64,000 bases of DNA from Agrobacterium fabrum str. C58 (GTDB lineage: Bacteria; Pseudomonadota; Alphaproteobacteria; Rhizobiales; Rhizobiaceae), in assembly GCF_000092025.1 (NCBI RefSeq), contig NC_003063.2, forward strand, positions 496,001 to 560,000, written 5' to 3'. The position numbers and the translations under genes were made by a program. Below, one piece after another: positions 1 through 8,656 of the stretch. Below the pieces are notes generated by a model. It did not search any database and had not been told where the DNA came from. It saw only the letters and a list, made by a program, of their open reading frames with translations. How positions within the stretch are numbered: the stretch's first letter is position 1; each line of letters starts with the position of its first letter.

Positions 1-720
1 CTGTTCGAACCCACCGATATGCGCCGGAAAGGTCGAGGCAGACTGATGCGAAACTCCGACCGGCCGATGCAGGATGCGGGCCGCGATGCGGGCGATTCCC
101 AGAGCCGCCAGGGCTTCGTGGCCGGTCAGCACCAGAGTGCCGGCAGGCGGCGCGCTGGCAGACAGCGCCTCTACCGCGACATCGGCGATATCATCGGCAT
201 CGATGAAAGAGACGGCCGCATTCCCGAAACGGGCAGGCACATCCTCGCCGTTGCGCAAAGCGGCGACAACGGGTTCCAGCGCCACCTGCATCCAGGCATT
301 CGGCCGCAGCACCGTATGGGCTATGCCGGTTTCCGCCAGATGCTTTTCGACCGCCGCATGGGCGGTACCCGAGATCGAGCGTGCCGCATTTTTAAGGGTC
401 CAGTCGGAGCCGGATAGTTTCACGATCTGCGACACGCCGGCGGAGAGAGCCGCGTCAACCACCGCATTCTGATCCGCTGCCAGCGTTTTGCCGATGGGGG
501 AAAGCAGGAAGACCCTGTCTACATCGCGTGAGGCCCCTTTCAGGCTCGCCGGGTCGGAGAAATTTCCCTCAGCAATATCGACGCTGTCGCCCCAGAGTTT
601 CAGCGCATCCTCGCGCCTGCGGGTCAGTACCCGAACCTTTGCCTGTTTCTGCAAAAGACGATTGACGACACGCTGGCCGAGCTTGCCGGTTGCGCCCGTT
701 ACGAGAATAGCGGCTGTCAT
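1..720 (-). CDS. NmrA-type NAD(P)-binding reductase, C-terminus off window
   Basis: Reading the minus strand from an ATG at 720 gives 240 codons with no stop before the window edge, so the C-terminus is missing. The N-terminus has a Rossmann dinucleotide loop, G9-x-x-G12-x-x-G15, followed by a beta-alpha pattern and an Arg-rich stretch (LTRRRED) after the second strand, as in NADP-binding NmrA/SDR-a5 proteins. Such proteins are cytoplasmic quinone or NAD(P)-linked reductases or redox sensors; the substrate cannot be read here. It starts 7 nt after the stop of the DszB-like gene, so the two are probably cotranscribed. Family is fairly sure, function is not. Confidence 0.8.
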   Translation of the reverse strand, partial: MTAAILVTGATGKLGQRVVNRLLQKQAKVRVLTRRREDALKLWGDSVDIAEGNFSDPASLKGASRDVDRVFLLSPIGKTLAADQNAVVDAALSAGVSQIVKLSGSDWTLKNAARSISGTAHAAVEKHLAETGIAHTVLRPNAWMQVALEPVVAALRNGEDVPARFGNAAVSFIDADDIADVAVEALSASAPPAGTLVLTGHEALAALGIARIAARILHRPVGVSHQSASTFPAHIGGFEQ

Positions 721-727
721 GGCGCCC

Positions 728-1780
728 TCACTTTTCGGTGTTGTTTTGTGCAGCAATAGCGCGAGGGTCGGCCCAGTCCCGCACGTCGAAATCGTCGGGG
801 ATGAATTTCCATTGCAGCAGGAAATCCTTGAAATGGCTGAGCGCCTCCAGCTCGTCCGCATCGAGGTCGAGCCGCAGATTGCGATGCACATCCGCGCCAT
901 TGGCGGCCAGAACCGCCTCCTCGCTGACGCCGATTTCACGCGCGATGAAACGCACCGCTTCCGCCGGATTATCCTCAGCCCATTGGGCAACCCGCTGGAC
1001 CGTCGCCACGAGTTCCGCCACCAGATCGGGCCGTTCATCGGCAAAGGTGGCGTCCACCGTCAAGGGACGCGGCGTGCCATTATTAATGCGGATTTTCGGA
1101 TCGGGATGAAACCCCGTCGACACGACGACCTGCGCACCGATAAGATTGGCGACGGTCACGCCTTCCGCACCCTTGACGAAAAACGCATCGATCTGGCCCC
1201 GGTGCAATGCTGCAATTTCCTCGCCATAGGGAAGCCGCCGGCGCAGACCGTGGAACCGCTCATCGTCCGGGCCAAGCAGCACCGGCTCTCTTGCGGTCAG
1301 ATCGACAAGCTCGACATCCGCAACGGAGAGGTCCGAGACGGTGAGCGCCGACACGATGCCCTTGAGTGATGTGGCGCGCTGGAAGTCGATGGTTTCATTC
1401 GGCCGCTTCGGCAGGCCGATGCGCCGCCCCTTGAGATCGCGGCCCTTGCTTATGCCACTTGCGGGCAGCGCGATGACCGCCTGAAACTCATCTGTCCTCG
1501 TCAGCCCCACCAGCCGCGTCTGCCGGCCACCGGATTTCGCCCAGATGGGGGGAATATTGCCGCCCTGGCGGAAAGACCAGTCCAGCCGGTGATCGAAATG
1601 GCTTTGCCTGACGGCCGGATCGGCGGAATCCCGAATGGAGGAAACGGAAATACCATGGCCGGCGAAACGCTCCTCTATCCAGCCAAGTTGCACCGCGATG
1701 GAAAGCGGCGTGGGCGCCGGGCAACGTGTGTACCACAGGGTTACGGGTTGGGTTACCTGGCGAAGGGCGGCATCGGCCAT
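728..1780 (-). CDS. DszB-like sulfinate desulfinase / SsuA-fold protein
   Basis: This 350-residue protein has the periplasmic-binding-protein fold pattern of sulfonate-binding SsuA and of DszB (2'-hydroxybiphenyl-2-sulfinate desulfinase). It has no signal peptide: the N-terminus (MADAALRQVTQPVTLWYTRC) is polar, which argues for a cytoplasmic enzyme rather than a transporter component. Cys20 (RCPAPT), His61 (SHFDH) and Arg71 (FRQGGNIPP) match the position and context of the DszB catalytic Cys27, His60 and Arg70, including the exact 10-residue His-Arg spacing. It is followed 7 nt later by an NmrA-type reductase and lies divergent to a DszA-type monooxygenase. Desulfination of a sulfinate is inferred; the substrate is unknown. 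The alternative is an orphan binding protein. Confidence 0.72.
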   Translation of the reverse strand: MADAALRQVTQPVTLWYTRCPAPTPLSIAVQLGWIEERFAGHGISVSSIRDSADPAVRQSHFDHRLDWSFRQGGNIPPIWAKSGGRQTRLVGLTRTDEFQAVIALPASGISKGRDLKGRRIGLPKRPNETIDFQRATSLKGIVSALTVSDLSVADVELVDLTAREPVLLGPDDERFHGLRRRLPYGEEIAALHRGQIDAFFVKGAEGVTVANLIGAQVVVSTGFHPDPKIRINNGTPRPLTVDATFADERPDLVAELVATVQRVAQWAEDNPAEAVRFIAREIGVSEEAVLAANGADVHRNLRLDLDADELEALSHFKDFLLQWKFIPDDFDVRDWADPRAIAAQNNTEK

Positions 1781-2127
1781 AGTGTTCGTCCTCGAAATTG
1801 CGATCTGGACGGCACGCTACACGCCATGGGGTATTTTCTATAGATAAAGTGTACTATTTAAGGCGCCATTGGAGAAATTCGTTTCCGTCATGACCTCGCC
1901 TGAGCGCGACGACGGAATATCCTTTCGAGAATTTCGGGATTTCTGGTCGGATCGTCGCCCACTTGTTTGATCGCATCCTCCATTCAGCTGCACGTCGGCT
2001 GAAAGTTTTTCTTCTCCGAACAGCAAGGATTTTTAACTCGCGACCCCAACCCCGGCTGTTAGGTTTTCGGATAATCGCACCGGCCGCAGGCCGGACAGCC
2101 CACGCGGACCGAAAGAAAAGTAGAAGC
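1781..2127. other. Divergent intergenic region, DszB-like / DszA-like
   Basis: These 347 bases separate two divergent start codons and must hold both promoters. I see an AT-rich patch at about 1830-1862 close to the minus-strand start, but no strong palindrome, RNA gene or convincing small coding frame. Confidence 0.5.
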
Positions 2128-3435
2128 ATGAGCAAGACCAAACGCCGGCTCAATCTGAATGTCGGCATCAACACGACGGGATATCTTCCCAATGCCTGGA
2201 AATACAGGAGCGGAGACCGGCACGATATCAATGATATCGGCTATTACCGGCGGCTGACGGAACTGGCCCACAAGGGCCGGTTCGACGCTGTTTTCCTGTC
2301 CGATCACCCGGCACTGCTCACCGATCCGGCCAGCCGCCCGTTTCACACCATCGATCCACTGATCCTCTCGACATCGCTTGCAGCACAGGTGCCGGATATC
2401 GGCTTTGTTGCGACGGTGTCCTCCACCTATAATTCGCCCTATAATTTTGCGCGACGGACGCAGTCCATTGATGTCGTCACCGGCGGCCGGCTGATCGTCA
2501 ACATCGTCTCCTCCTTCAACCCCAATGTGGCGGCCAATTTTGGCAACGACCCGCTGCCGCCGCGCAACGAACGTTACGCCAAGGCCACCGAATTTCTCGA
2601 TGTGGCGAAAAAGCTCTGGTCGAGCTGGGATCCGCGCCGGGAAGGCGATGTGCCGGAAGACCGCTTCTGGGATGCGGCGACGGCCGAGACAATCGATCAC
2701 GAAGGGCAATATTTCCAGGTGAAAGGCCCGCTCAACGTTCCGCGCGGGCCGCAGGGACATCCCGTCATTGCGCAGGCCGGCGCGTCCGAAGGCGGCATTG
2801 ATCTGGCCGCACGCCATGGCGAGATCATCTATTGCAACATTCTCTCCCGTCCCGCCGGCCAGGCCTTCGGCAAAAAAGTGCGTGACCGCGCCGTCTCTTT
2901 CGGCCGCGATCCCTCCGGCATCCGCATTGTTCCCGGCCTCGTCGTCATTCTCGGCGAGACCCGCGAAGAAGCGCTGCGCAAGCATGAACTCTACAGTGGA
3001 ACCGGTTCGGAAGACGGCCTCTTGGCGCGTTTCGCCAAAGAGAACGGCATCGATCCGCGCGATTTTGACCCCGACGCGAAACTCGAAGGCAAGCGCTTCG
3101 TCCCCGACCAGAACCGGCAATGGGCTGTTGGCATGGGGCTCGGCCTTTCCGAGCTGCTGACCCATGAAAAGCTCACCGCCCGCGAGGCCGTGCGCCGTTC
3201 GGAGGGGCACCACCGGCTGCTGCTTGGCACGCCGGAAGAGGTGGCTGATGGTATCATCGATCTCTGGCAGGATGGCACGGTGGATGGCTACACCCTGCAG
3301 CCACCGCGAGCGCCCGACGATATCGAGGAATTTGTCGAGAAGGTCGTGCCGGTGCTGCAGGATCGCGGCGTTTACCCGCGTCAATATGAAGGCGCAACGG
3401 TCCGCGATCGTTATGGTCTGCCTTATCCCGATTGA
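2128..3435 (+). CDS. NtaA/SnaA/DszA-type FMN-dependent monooxygenase
   Basis: The product, 435 residues, is a bacterial luciferase-fold monooxygenase that uses reduced FMN from a separate reductase. The N-terminus (LNLNVGINTTGYLPNAWKY) and the segments SDHPALL, RTQSIDVVTGGRLIVNIVSS and VIAQAGASEGGIDLAARHGE are typical of the NtaA/SnaA/DszA subgroup, which includes nitrilotriacetate monooxygenase and dibenzothiophene-sulfone monooxygenase DszA. I chose ATG 2128 over the upstream in-frame 1963 because homology-like sequence begins there and the extension looks non-coding. It is divergent from a DszB-like gene, recalling the DszA-DszB step order of carbon-sulfur cleavage. No dedicated flavin reductase lies next to it. 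Subfamily is firm, substrate unknown. Confidence 0.85.
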   Translation: MSKTKRRLNLNVGINTTGYLPNAWKYRSGDRHDINDIGYYRRLTELAHKGRFDAVFLSDHPALLTDPASRPFHTIDPLILSTSLAAQVPDIGFVATVSSTYNSPYNFARRTQSIDVVTGGRLIVNIVSSFNPNVAANFGNDPLPPRNERYAKATEFLDVAKKLWSSWDPRREGDVPEDRFWDAATAETIDHEGQYFQVKGPLNVPRGPQGHPVIAQAGASEGGIDLAARHGEIIYCNILSRPAGQAFGKKVRDRAVSFGRDPSGIRIVPGLVVILGETREEALRKHELYSGTGSEDGLLARFAKENGIDPRDFDPDAKLEGKRFVPDQNRQWAVGMGLGLSELLTHEKLTAREAVRRSEGHHRLLLGTPEEVADGIIDLWQDGTVDGYTLQPPRAPDDIEEFVEKVVPVLQDRGVYPRQYEGATVRDRYGLPYPD

Positions 3436-3521
3436 ACGAAAGATGTGGCGCAATTAAAGCGCCACAGGTCCATCTCGCGCCATTCCCGCTGCGCGCGGGA
3501 GTGGATGATGTCAGGGACATA

Positions 3522-4550
3522 TTATTGACCCGTCGCCACTTTCAAAACCGGCCTTCCACCCGAAAGCTCCGGTAAAACGGAAGCGAAATCCGTCACGATC
3601 TGACGATAATCATCCGGCTGGAACTCATAGGGCAATTCCAGACGGAATTCCGAGACATGCGGCAGCACGGGATCACGCCACAGCGTCTCCAGAATTTCAT
3701 CCGTCGTACCGACGATGTCAGGCAGGAAAAGCGTGCGGCGCGCGCCATGTGGCGCATGCGTGCGCTTGTCGCGCTCAGCAACGAATTCCGCATAACGGCG
3801 GCGTGTTGCGGGGCTTGCGCTATCGGTCGGAAGGATCACGCGGCCAAGCGCAATACGCGGCTGGCGCTCATGCGCCCATTCCTGCCGGAAGCGCGCAACA
3901 AGAGCCGCCTGCGCCGTCAGAAAATCATCGGTATTTTCACCACTGACGATATTGCCGGTCAGAAGATTGAACCCTGCCTTACCCGCCCAGCGGGCGGAAT
4001 TCTGCGATCCGCCGCCATACCACAGCCTGTCGGTCAAACCCCTGGCAAAGGGCCGAAGGCGTGGCACCTGCGCGCCTGCCGCATTGCCCGCCTCCGTATC
4101 GCCAGACAATGGTTCCGATCTCAAGGCCCTTGCCAGCTTTTCGGCACGGGCGTGGCTGTAATCCGCATCGGAAGCAGTATCGACATAGTCAGAGATCAGG
4201 TGAGCGAAGGGCGGCGCACCCACCGAAACGCCGACATTCAACCGCCCGTGTGACAGGACATCAACCGTGGCGAGGTCCTCGGCCAGCCTGAATGGATTTT
4301 CATAACCCAGCTGAATGACGGCAGTGCCAAGGCCGATCCGCTTAGTGCGTTGCGACGCTGCGGCAAGAAAAGTGGCAGCCGAGGAAACGCCGCGTTCCAG
4401 ATGGCGCTGGCGAACCCAGGCGCTGTGATAACCCAGCCCCTCCCCGGCTTCGAAAAGCTGCAGGGTCTCCTCCAGTCCCCGTTCCGGGTCATCATCGTGA
4501 TAATTGCCGGGAACCAGAAAGGCGAAATGGGAAATATGGGAAAGGGGCAT
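3522..4550 (-). CDS. Luciferase-like (LLM class) flavin-dependent oxidoreductase
   Basis: A 342-residue luciferase-fold flavoprotein. The segments GLGYHSAWVRQRHLE, FLAAASQRTKRIGLGTAVIQLGYENPFR and ATVDVLSHGRLNVGVSVG match the conserved N-terminal half of LLM-class oxidoreductases. It belongs to a different subgroup from the NtaA-type neighbour, with which it is convergent across 86 bases. Such enzymes use F420 or FMN to oxidise small organic molecules, including alkanesulfonates. Being next to the DszA/DszB-like genes makes an organosulfur role plausible, but the sequence alone does not show it. Confidence 0.8.
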   Translation of the reverse strand: MPLSHISHFAFLVPGNYHDDDPERGLEETLQLFEAGEGLGYHSAWVRQRHLERGVSSAATFLAAASQRTKRIGLGTAVIQLGYENPFRLAEDLATVDVLSHGRLNVGVSVGAPPFAHLISDYVDTASDADYSHARAEKLARALRSEPLSGDTEAGNAAGAQVPRLRPFARGLTDRLWYGGGSQNSARWAGKAGFNLLTGNIVSGENTDDFLTAQAALVARFRQEWAHERQPRIALGRVILPTDSASPATRRRYAEFVAERDKRTHAPHGARRTLFLPDIVGTTDEILETLWRDPVLPHVSEFRLELPYEFQPDDYRQIVTDFASVLPELSGGRPVLKVATGQ

Positions 4551-4974
4551 GGTGTGTATCCGGGACCAGGTGTTGATGGAAGATGGGGCTCAGGCAGCGC
4601 AGGTGCGGCTGTCCTCCCGTGCCGCGCAAACGTCTTCAGAATGCACGATGGCCGGCACGGCTGGCACGGCATGGTCTTTTATAGTCACGGCGATTGTTGA
4701 AAGATCATTGCGCGATTCAATAATCCACTAAAATTATGGATTACCCTGCGATGACAGGCGTTGCTCTTGCCTTCCGCTTTTGAGGTGACACTGCCCCTCG
4801 CCCGATCAAGAACGCACTATCCCACCAGAGACGTCTCTGTCGCGTTCCGCGCAAATAAACTTGATTTCTCATCCAAACATGTAATACAGATTATCGTACA
4901 TGTTGACAAATAACGCATACATGTATGACATAGCGGCAATCAAAACGCCGAGACATCTGCATGAGGGAGGAATT
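4551..4974. other. Intergenic region with phased operator
   Basis: A 424-base divergent region between the LLM oxidoreductase and the enolase-superfamily gene. The half next to the + gene is AT-rich and carries three phased ACATGT hexamers, annotated separately. The remainder has no visible gene or RNA structure. Confidence 0.5.
4877..4924 (+). promoter_or_regulatory. Three ACATGT palindromes at 21-bp spacing
   Basis: The self-complementary hexamer ACATGT occurs at 4877-4882, 4898-4903 and 4919-4924, each exactly 21 bases (two helical turns) after the last. The third copy extends to the perfect 10-bp palindrome ATACATGTAT. The array ends 51 bases before the start of the enolase-superfamily gene, in an AT-rich stretch. 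This suggests cooperative binding of a dimeric regulator; the GntR/FCD regulator at 13129-13857 is a candidate but unproven. Confidence 0.55.
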
Positions 4975-6123
4975 ATGATCATTACCGACGTCGAGGTCCG
5001 TGTTTTCCGCACGACGACCCGTCGGCACTCGGACAGCGCAGGTCATGCACATCCGGGGCCGGCGCATCAGGTGGAACAGGCCATGCTGACCGTCCGGACG
5101 GAAGATGGGCAGGAAGGTCACTCCTTCACCGCGCCGGAGATCGTTCGCCCGCATGTCATCGAAAAATTCGTCAAGAAGGTTCTGATCGGCGAGGACCACC
5201 GTGACCGCGAACGCCTGTGGCAGGATCTTGCCCACTGGCAGCGCGGTTCGGCCGCACAGCTGACGGACCGCACATTGGCGGTGGTGGATTGCGCGCTGTG
5301 GGATCTTGCCGGCCGTTCGCTCGGACAACCTGTATACAAGTTGATCGGCGGTTACCGCGACAAGGTGCTAGCCTATGGCTCCATCATGTGTGGTGACGAG
5401 CTGGAAGGTGGGCTTGCGACACCTGAAGACTACGGCCGCTTTGCCGAAACGCTGGTAAAGCGTGGTTACAAGGGCATCAAGCTGCACACCTGGATGCCGC
5501 CCGTCAGCTGGGCGCCGGATGTGAAGATGGACCTCAAGGCCTGCGCGGCTGTGCGCGAAGCAGTTGGTCCCGATATTCGTCTGATGATCGACGCCTTCCA
5601 CTGGTATTCCCGCACCGATGCCCTGGCGCTGGGCCGTGGCCTTGAAAAGCTCGGCTTCGACTGGATCGAGGAGCCGATGGATGAACAGTCGCTCTCCTCC
5701 TACAAATGGCTCTCCGACAATCTGGATATCCCCGTCGTCGGCCCGGAAAGTGCAGCCGGCAAACATTGGCACCGCGCCGAATGGATCAAGGCCGGCGCCT
5801 GCGATATTCTGCGCACCGGCGTTAATGATGTCGGCGGCATCACGCCGGCGCTGAAGACCATGCATCTGGCCGAAGCCTTCGGCATGGAATGCGAGGTGCA
5901 CGGCAATACGGCGATGAACCTGCATGTCGTCGCCGCGACAAAGAATTGCCGCTGGTATGAGCGCGGCCTCTTACATCCGTTCCTCGAATATGATGACGGC
6001 CACGACTATCTGAAGTCGCTGTCGGACCCGATGGATCGCGACGGCTTCGTGCATGTCCCTGATCGGCCGGGCCTTGGCGAGGACATCGATTTTACCTTCA
6101 TCGACAACAACCGGGTGAGATAA
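4975..6123 (+). CDS. Mandelate racemase/muconate lactonizing family enzyme
   Basis: A 382-residue enolase-superfamily protein, probably a sugar-acid dehydratase or cycloisomerase. Metal ligands are Asp206, Glu232 and Glu258, spaced 26 and 26 as in mandelate racemase (195/221/247). An Asp277/His309 dyad follows (DILRTGVNDVGG, EVHGN). The first catalytic motif reads Lys169-Leu-His171 instead of Lys-x-Lys, so the base on one face of the substrate is altered. I chose ATG 4975, preceded by GAGGGAGG, over in-frame 4900, which lies within the operator array. It starts an apparent operon with the GDSL hydrolase 6 nt downstream and then an ABC binding protein. The substrate is not identifiable from sequence. 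Confidence 0.85.
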   Translation: MIITDVEVRVFRTTTRRHSDSAGHAHPGPAHQVEQAMLTVRTEDGQEGHSFTAPEIVRPHVIEKFVKKVLIGEDHRDRERLWQDLAHWQRGSAAQLTDRTLAVVDCALWDLAGRSLGQPVYKLIGGYRDKVLAYGSIMCGDELEGGLATPEDYGRFAETLVKRGYKGIKLHTWMPPVSWAPDVKMDLKACAAVREAVGPDIRLMIDAFHWYSRTDALALGRGLEKLGFDWIEEPMDEQSLSSYKWLSDNLDIPVVGPESAAGKHWHRAEWIKAGACDILRTGVNDVGGITPALKTMHLAEAFGMECEVHGNTAMNLHVVAATKNCRWYERGLLHPFLEYDDGHDYLKSLSDPMDRDGFVHVPDRPGLGEDIDFTFIDNNRVR

Positions 6124-6129
6124 CGGGTC

Positions 6130-6759
6130 ATGAAAACGGTGCTCGCCTTTGGAGACAGCCTCACCTGGGGAGCCGACCCGGCCACGGGTCTGAGGCACCC
6201 TGTCGAGCACCGCTGGCCGGATGTGCTCGAGGCTGAGCTTGCCGGAAAGGCGAAGGTTCACCCCGAAGGTCTCGGCGGGCGCACCACCTGTTACGACGAC
6301 CATGCCGGCCCCGCCTGCCGCAACGGCGCGCGGGCGCTCGAAGTCGCGCTCTCCTGCCATATGCCGCTCGATCTCGTCATCATCATGCTCGGCACCAACG
6401 ATATCAAGCCGGTGCATGGCGGGCGCGCCGAAGCCGCCGTCTCCGGCATGCGCAGGCTGGCGCAGATTGTCGAGACCTTCATCTACAAACCGCGCGAGGC
6501 CGTGCCGAAACTGCTGATCGTCGCGCCGCCGCCCTGCGTCGCCGGCCCCGGCGGCGAACCGGCGGGCGGCCGCGATATCGAACAGTCCATGCGGCTTGCG
6601 CCGCTTTACCGCAAACTCGCTGCCGAACTGGGGCATCACTTCTTCGATGCCGGATCGGTCGCCAGTGCCTCGCCGGTGGATGGCGTGCATCTGGATGCGT
6701 CGGCAACGGCGGCGATCGGCCGGGCGCTTGCCGCGCCGGTCAGAGACATTCTTGGCTGA
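6130..6759 (+). CDS. SGNH/GDSL hydrolase (arylesterase-like)
   Basis: A 209-residue SGNH-fold esterase without signal peptide. Block I is FGDSL with nucleophile Ser10, block II contains GLGGRTT, block III is GTND and block V is DGVHLD with Asp184 and His187 completing the triad. It resembles the small cytoplasmic arylesterases/acyltransferases of rhizobia and mycobacteria. It begins 6 nt after the enolase-family gene, so it may open or deacylate the same substrate, for example a lactone or ester. That pairing is inferred. Confidence 0.85.
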   Translation: MKTVLAFGDSLTWGADPATGLRHPVEHRWPDVLEAELAGKAKVHPEGLGGRTTCYDDHAGPACRNGARALEVALSCHMPLDLVIIMLGTNDIKPVHGGRAEAAVSGMRRLAQIVETFIYKPREAVPKLLIVAPPPCVAGPGGEPAGGRDIEQSMRLAPLYRKLAAELGHHFFDAGSVASASPVDGVHLDASATAAIGRALAAPVRDILG

Positions 6760-6840
6760 TCATGCGCCGCCTGCGGAGGAACCGGGCGCGTGGATCAAAA
6801 CGTGGAAAGGCCGTATGAACCGGCCATATTGGGAGGAAAG

Positions 6841-8439
6841 ATGAAACATTTTCTTGCAACCGCAGCGCTTGGCGCCCTGCTGATCGGCGCCATGCCGCTC
6901 AGCAGCTTTGCCGAAACGCCGAAGGACCAGCTCATCGTCGCCACGACCATGAGCAACATCCTGACCCTCGACCCCGCCGCCATCACCGGCCGCGAGACCG
7001 TGCAGGTTCTGAACAACGTCTATGACACGCTGGTCGTGCTTTCCCCTGAAGATCGCAGCGTTCAGCCACGCCTTGCCGAACGCTGGGAAATTGCCGAAGA
7101 CCGGAAATCGATCCGTTTCTATCTGCGCGCCGATGCAAGATTCGCCTCCGGCAATGTGGTGACGGCAAAGGACGTGGCCTGGAGCCTGAAGCGGCTGCTC
7201 GCCCGCAACCTCGCGCAGTCGTCCTTCCTGAAAACCCGTGGTTTCAAGCTGGAAGAGGCCGACAAGCTGTTCGTTGCCGAAAACGACCAGACCTTCGTGC
7301 TGAATATCCCCAAACCAGATGACCCGAACCTGCTGCTGATGATCCTCGCGCAGAACGGTCCCGGCTCCATAATCGACAGCAAGACCGCGCTTGAGAACGA
7401 GAAGGACGGCGATCTGGGCGGCGCATGGCTGACGCTGAATTCCGCTGGCTCCGGCCCCTTCAAGCTGACGCAGTGGAAGTCCAACGAATATATCATCCTT
7501 ACCCGCAACGATGATTATTGGGGCGAAAAGGCCAAGATGAAACGCATCCTGATGCGCCATCTGCCGGAATCGCAATCGCAGCGTCTGATGCTGGAAAAGG
7601 GCGATATCGACGTTGCCTATTCCCTGCAGGCCCCGGACCTGAAATCGCTTGAGGCCGACAAGGCCGTGACCATCGAATCTACACCCGGTTCCGGATTTTA
7701 TTACCTCAGCGTTTCGATGAAGAATGAGAAATTCGCCAACAAGAAGGTGCGCGAGGCGCTGCGTTACCTGATCGATTATGACGGTCTCGACAAGGCGGTC
7801 ATGCCCTATTACGGCAAGCTGCATCAGCGCTCCCTCAGCACCGGGGTCATGGGCGCGCTGCCGGATCAGGGCTACAAGCTCGACATCGAAAAAGCCAAGG
7901 CGCTTCTGACGGAGGCGGGTTATCCGAACGGCTTCAAGACGACGCTGCGTGTGCTTTCTGAAGACCCGTTCATGAAGGCGGCAACGGCGATCCAGAATAC
8001 GCTCGCCCAGGCTGGCATTCAGGCCGAACTGATCAGCGGTTCCGGCGACCAGATTTACGGCGCGATGCGCGAGCGCAACTTCGAACTGTTGCTCGGCCGC
8101 GGCGGCGGCGGCCAGCAGCCGCATCCCGACAACAACCTGCGCTCTATAGCCTATAATCCCAACAATGCCGACGACGCCAAGCTCACCAATTACCAGAGCT
8201 GGCGCACCAGCTTCTTCGATGAAAAGCTGAACAAGATGATCGAGGAAGCCCTTGTCGAGCGTGACGTTGCCAAACAGACGAAGCTCTATGAGGACCTGCA
8301 GGGCTATATGGACGAGATCGTCATGTCCATTCAGCCCTTCTCCGAAGTTGTCGACACCGCCGCCTTCCGCAGCGACGTCAAGGGCATGATCGTCAGCCCC
8401 TGGCTGTCGCGGTTCGAAGAAGTGAGCAAGGAGCGGTAA
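6841..8439 (+). CDS. Peptide/opine-type ABC transporter substrate-binding protein (SBP_bac_5)
   Basis: This 532-residue exported binding protein starts at ATG 6841, after the ribosome site GGGAGGAAAG; the residues from there form a signal peptide (MKHFLATAALGALLIGAMPL ending SFA). The body shows the family-5 pattern: VLNNVYDTLV, PRLAERWEIAEDRKSIRFYLR, SGPFKLTQWKSNEYI and KVREALRYLIDYDGLD. Family-5 proteins deliver dipeptides, oligopeptides, opines or sugar acids to Dpp/Opp-type importers. It lies downstream of two enzymes, while the permeases and ATPases it must work with are on the opposite strand just beyond a terminator pair. Confidence 0.9.
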   Translation: MKHFLATAALGALLIGAMPLSSFAETPKDQLIVATTMSNILTLDPAAITGRETVQVLNNVYDTLVVLSPEDRSVQPRLAERWEIAEDRKSIRFYLRADARFASGNVVTAKDVAWSLKRLLARNLAQSSFLKTRGFKLEEADKLFVAENDQTFVLNIPKPDDPNLLLMILAQNGPGSIIDSKTALENEKDGDLGGAWLTLNSAGSGPFKLTQWKSNEYIILTRNDDYWGEKAKMKRILMRHLPESQSQRLMLEKGDIDVAYSLQAPDLKSLEADKAVTIESTPGSGFYYLSVSMKNEKFANKKVREALRYLIDYDGLDKAVMPYYGKLHQRSLSTGVMGALPDQGYKLDIEKAKALLTEAGYPNGFKTTLRVLSEDPFMKAATAIQNTLAQAGIQAELISGSGDQIYGAMRERNFELLLGRGGGGQQPHPDNNLRSIAYNPNNADDAKLTNYQSWRTSFFDEKLNKMIEEALVERDVAKQTKLYEDLQGYMDEIVMSIQPFSEVVDTAAFRSDVKGMIVSPWLSRFEEVSKER

Positions 8440-8465
8440 CCCGCCATCCTGTCTGCGAATAAGAT

Positions 8466-8494
8466 AAGGCGCGGCTAACCCCCGCGCCTTTTTT
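8466..8494 (+). terminator. Rho-independent terminator
   Basis: A 9-bp perfect stem (AAGGCGCGG / CCGCGCCTT) with a 7-base loop runs into six Ts at 8489-8494, 26 bases after the binding-protein stop. Confidence 0.9.
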
Positions 8495-8566
8495 GTTGGC
8501 GACAAAGCCCCGCAAGGCCGAAATGCTTGGCCAAAGCGCATCCTCCGCACTCCGCCGTAACCAGTC

Positions 8567-8596
8567 AAAAAAAATGCCCGGCAGGGAGGCCGGGCA
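8567..8596 (-). terminator. Rho-independent terminator for the minus-strand ABC operon
   Basis: On the minus strand a 7-bp stem (TGCCCGG / CCGGGCA, 8-base loop) is followed by eight Ts (8567-8574 as As on the + strand). It lies 60 bases beyond the stop of the last ATPase gene and faces the + strand terminator at 8466-8494. Confidence 0.9.
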
Positions 8597-8656
8597 AGGA
8601 AGGAGGATTTTATTATCCGTGACGCCCCGGAGGAGGACGATCACGTTTTGGAGCCG

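Noticed and set aside
1..472. Two overlapping 132-codon + strand frames near the window start
   Set aside because: They lie antisense to the NmrA-type gene with a clear Rossmann motif and have no family resemblance.
728..1780. Simple call as a sulfonate/nitrate ABC binding protein
   Set aside because: No signal peptide and no adjacent ABC subunits; the Cys/His/Arg pattern fits DszB better, though the fold is shared.
6760..8568. 602-codon minus-strand frame opposite the binding protein
   Set aside because: Spans both terminators and the binding-protein gene; no family resemblance.
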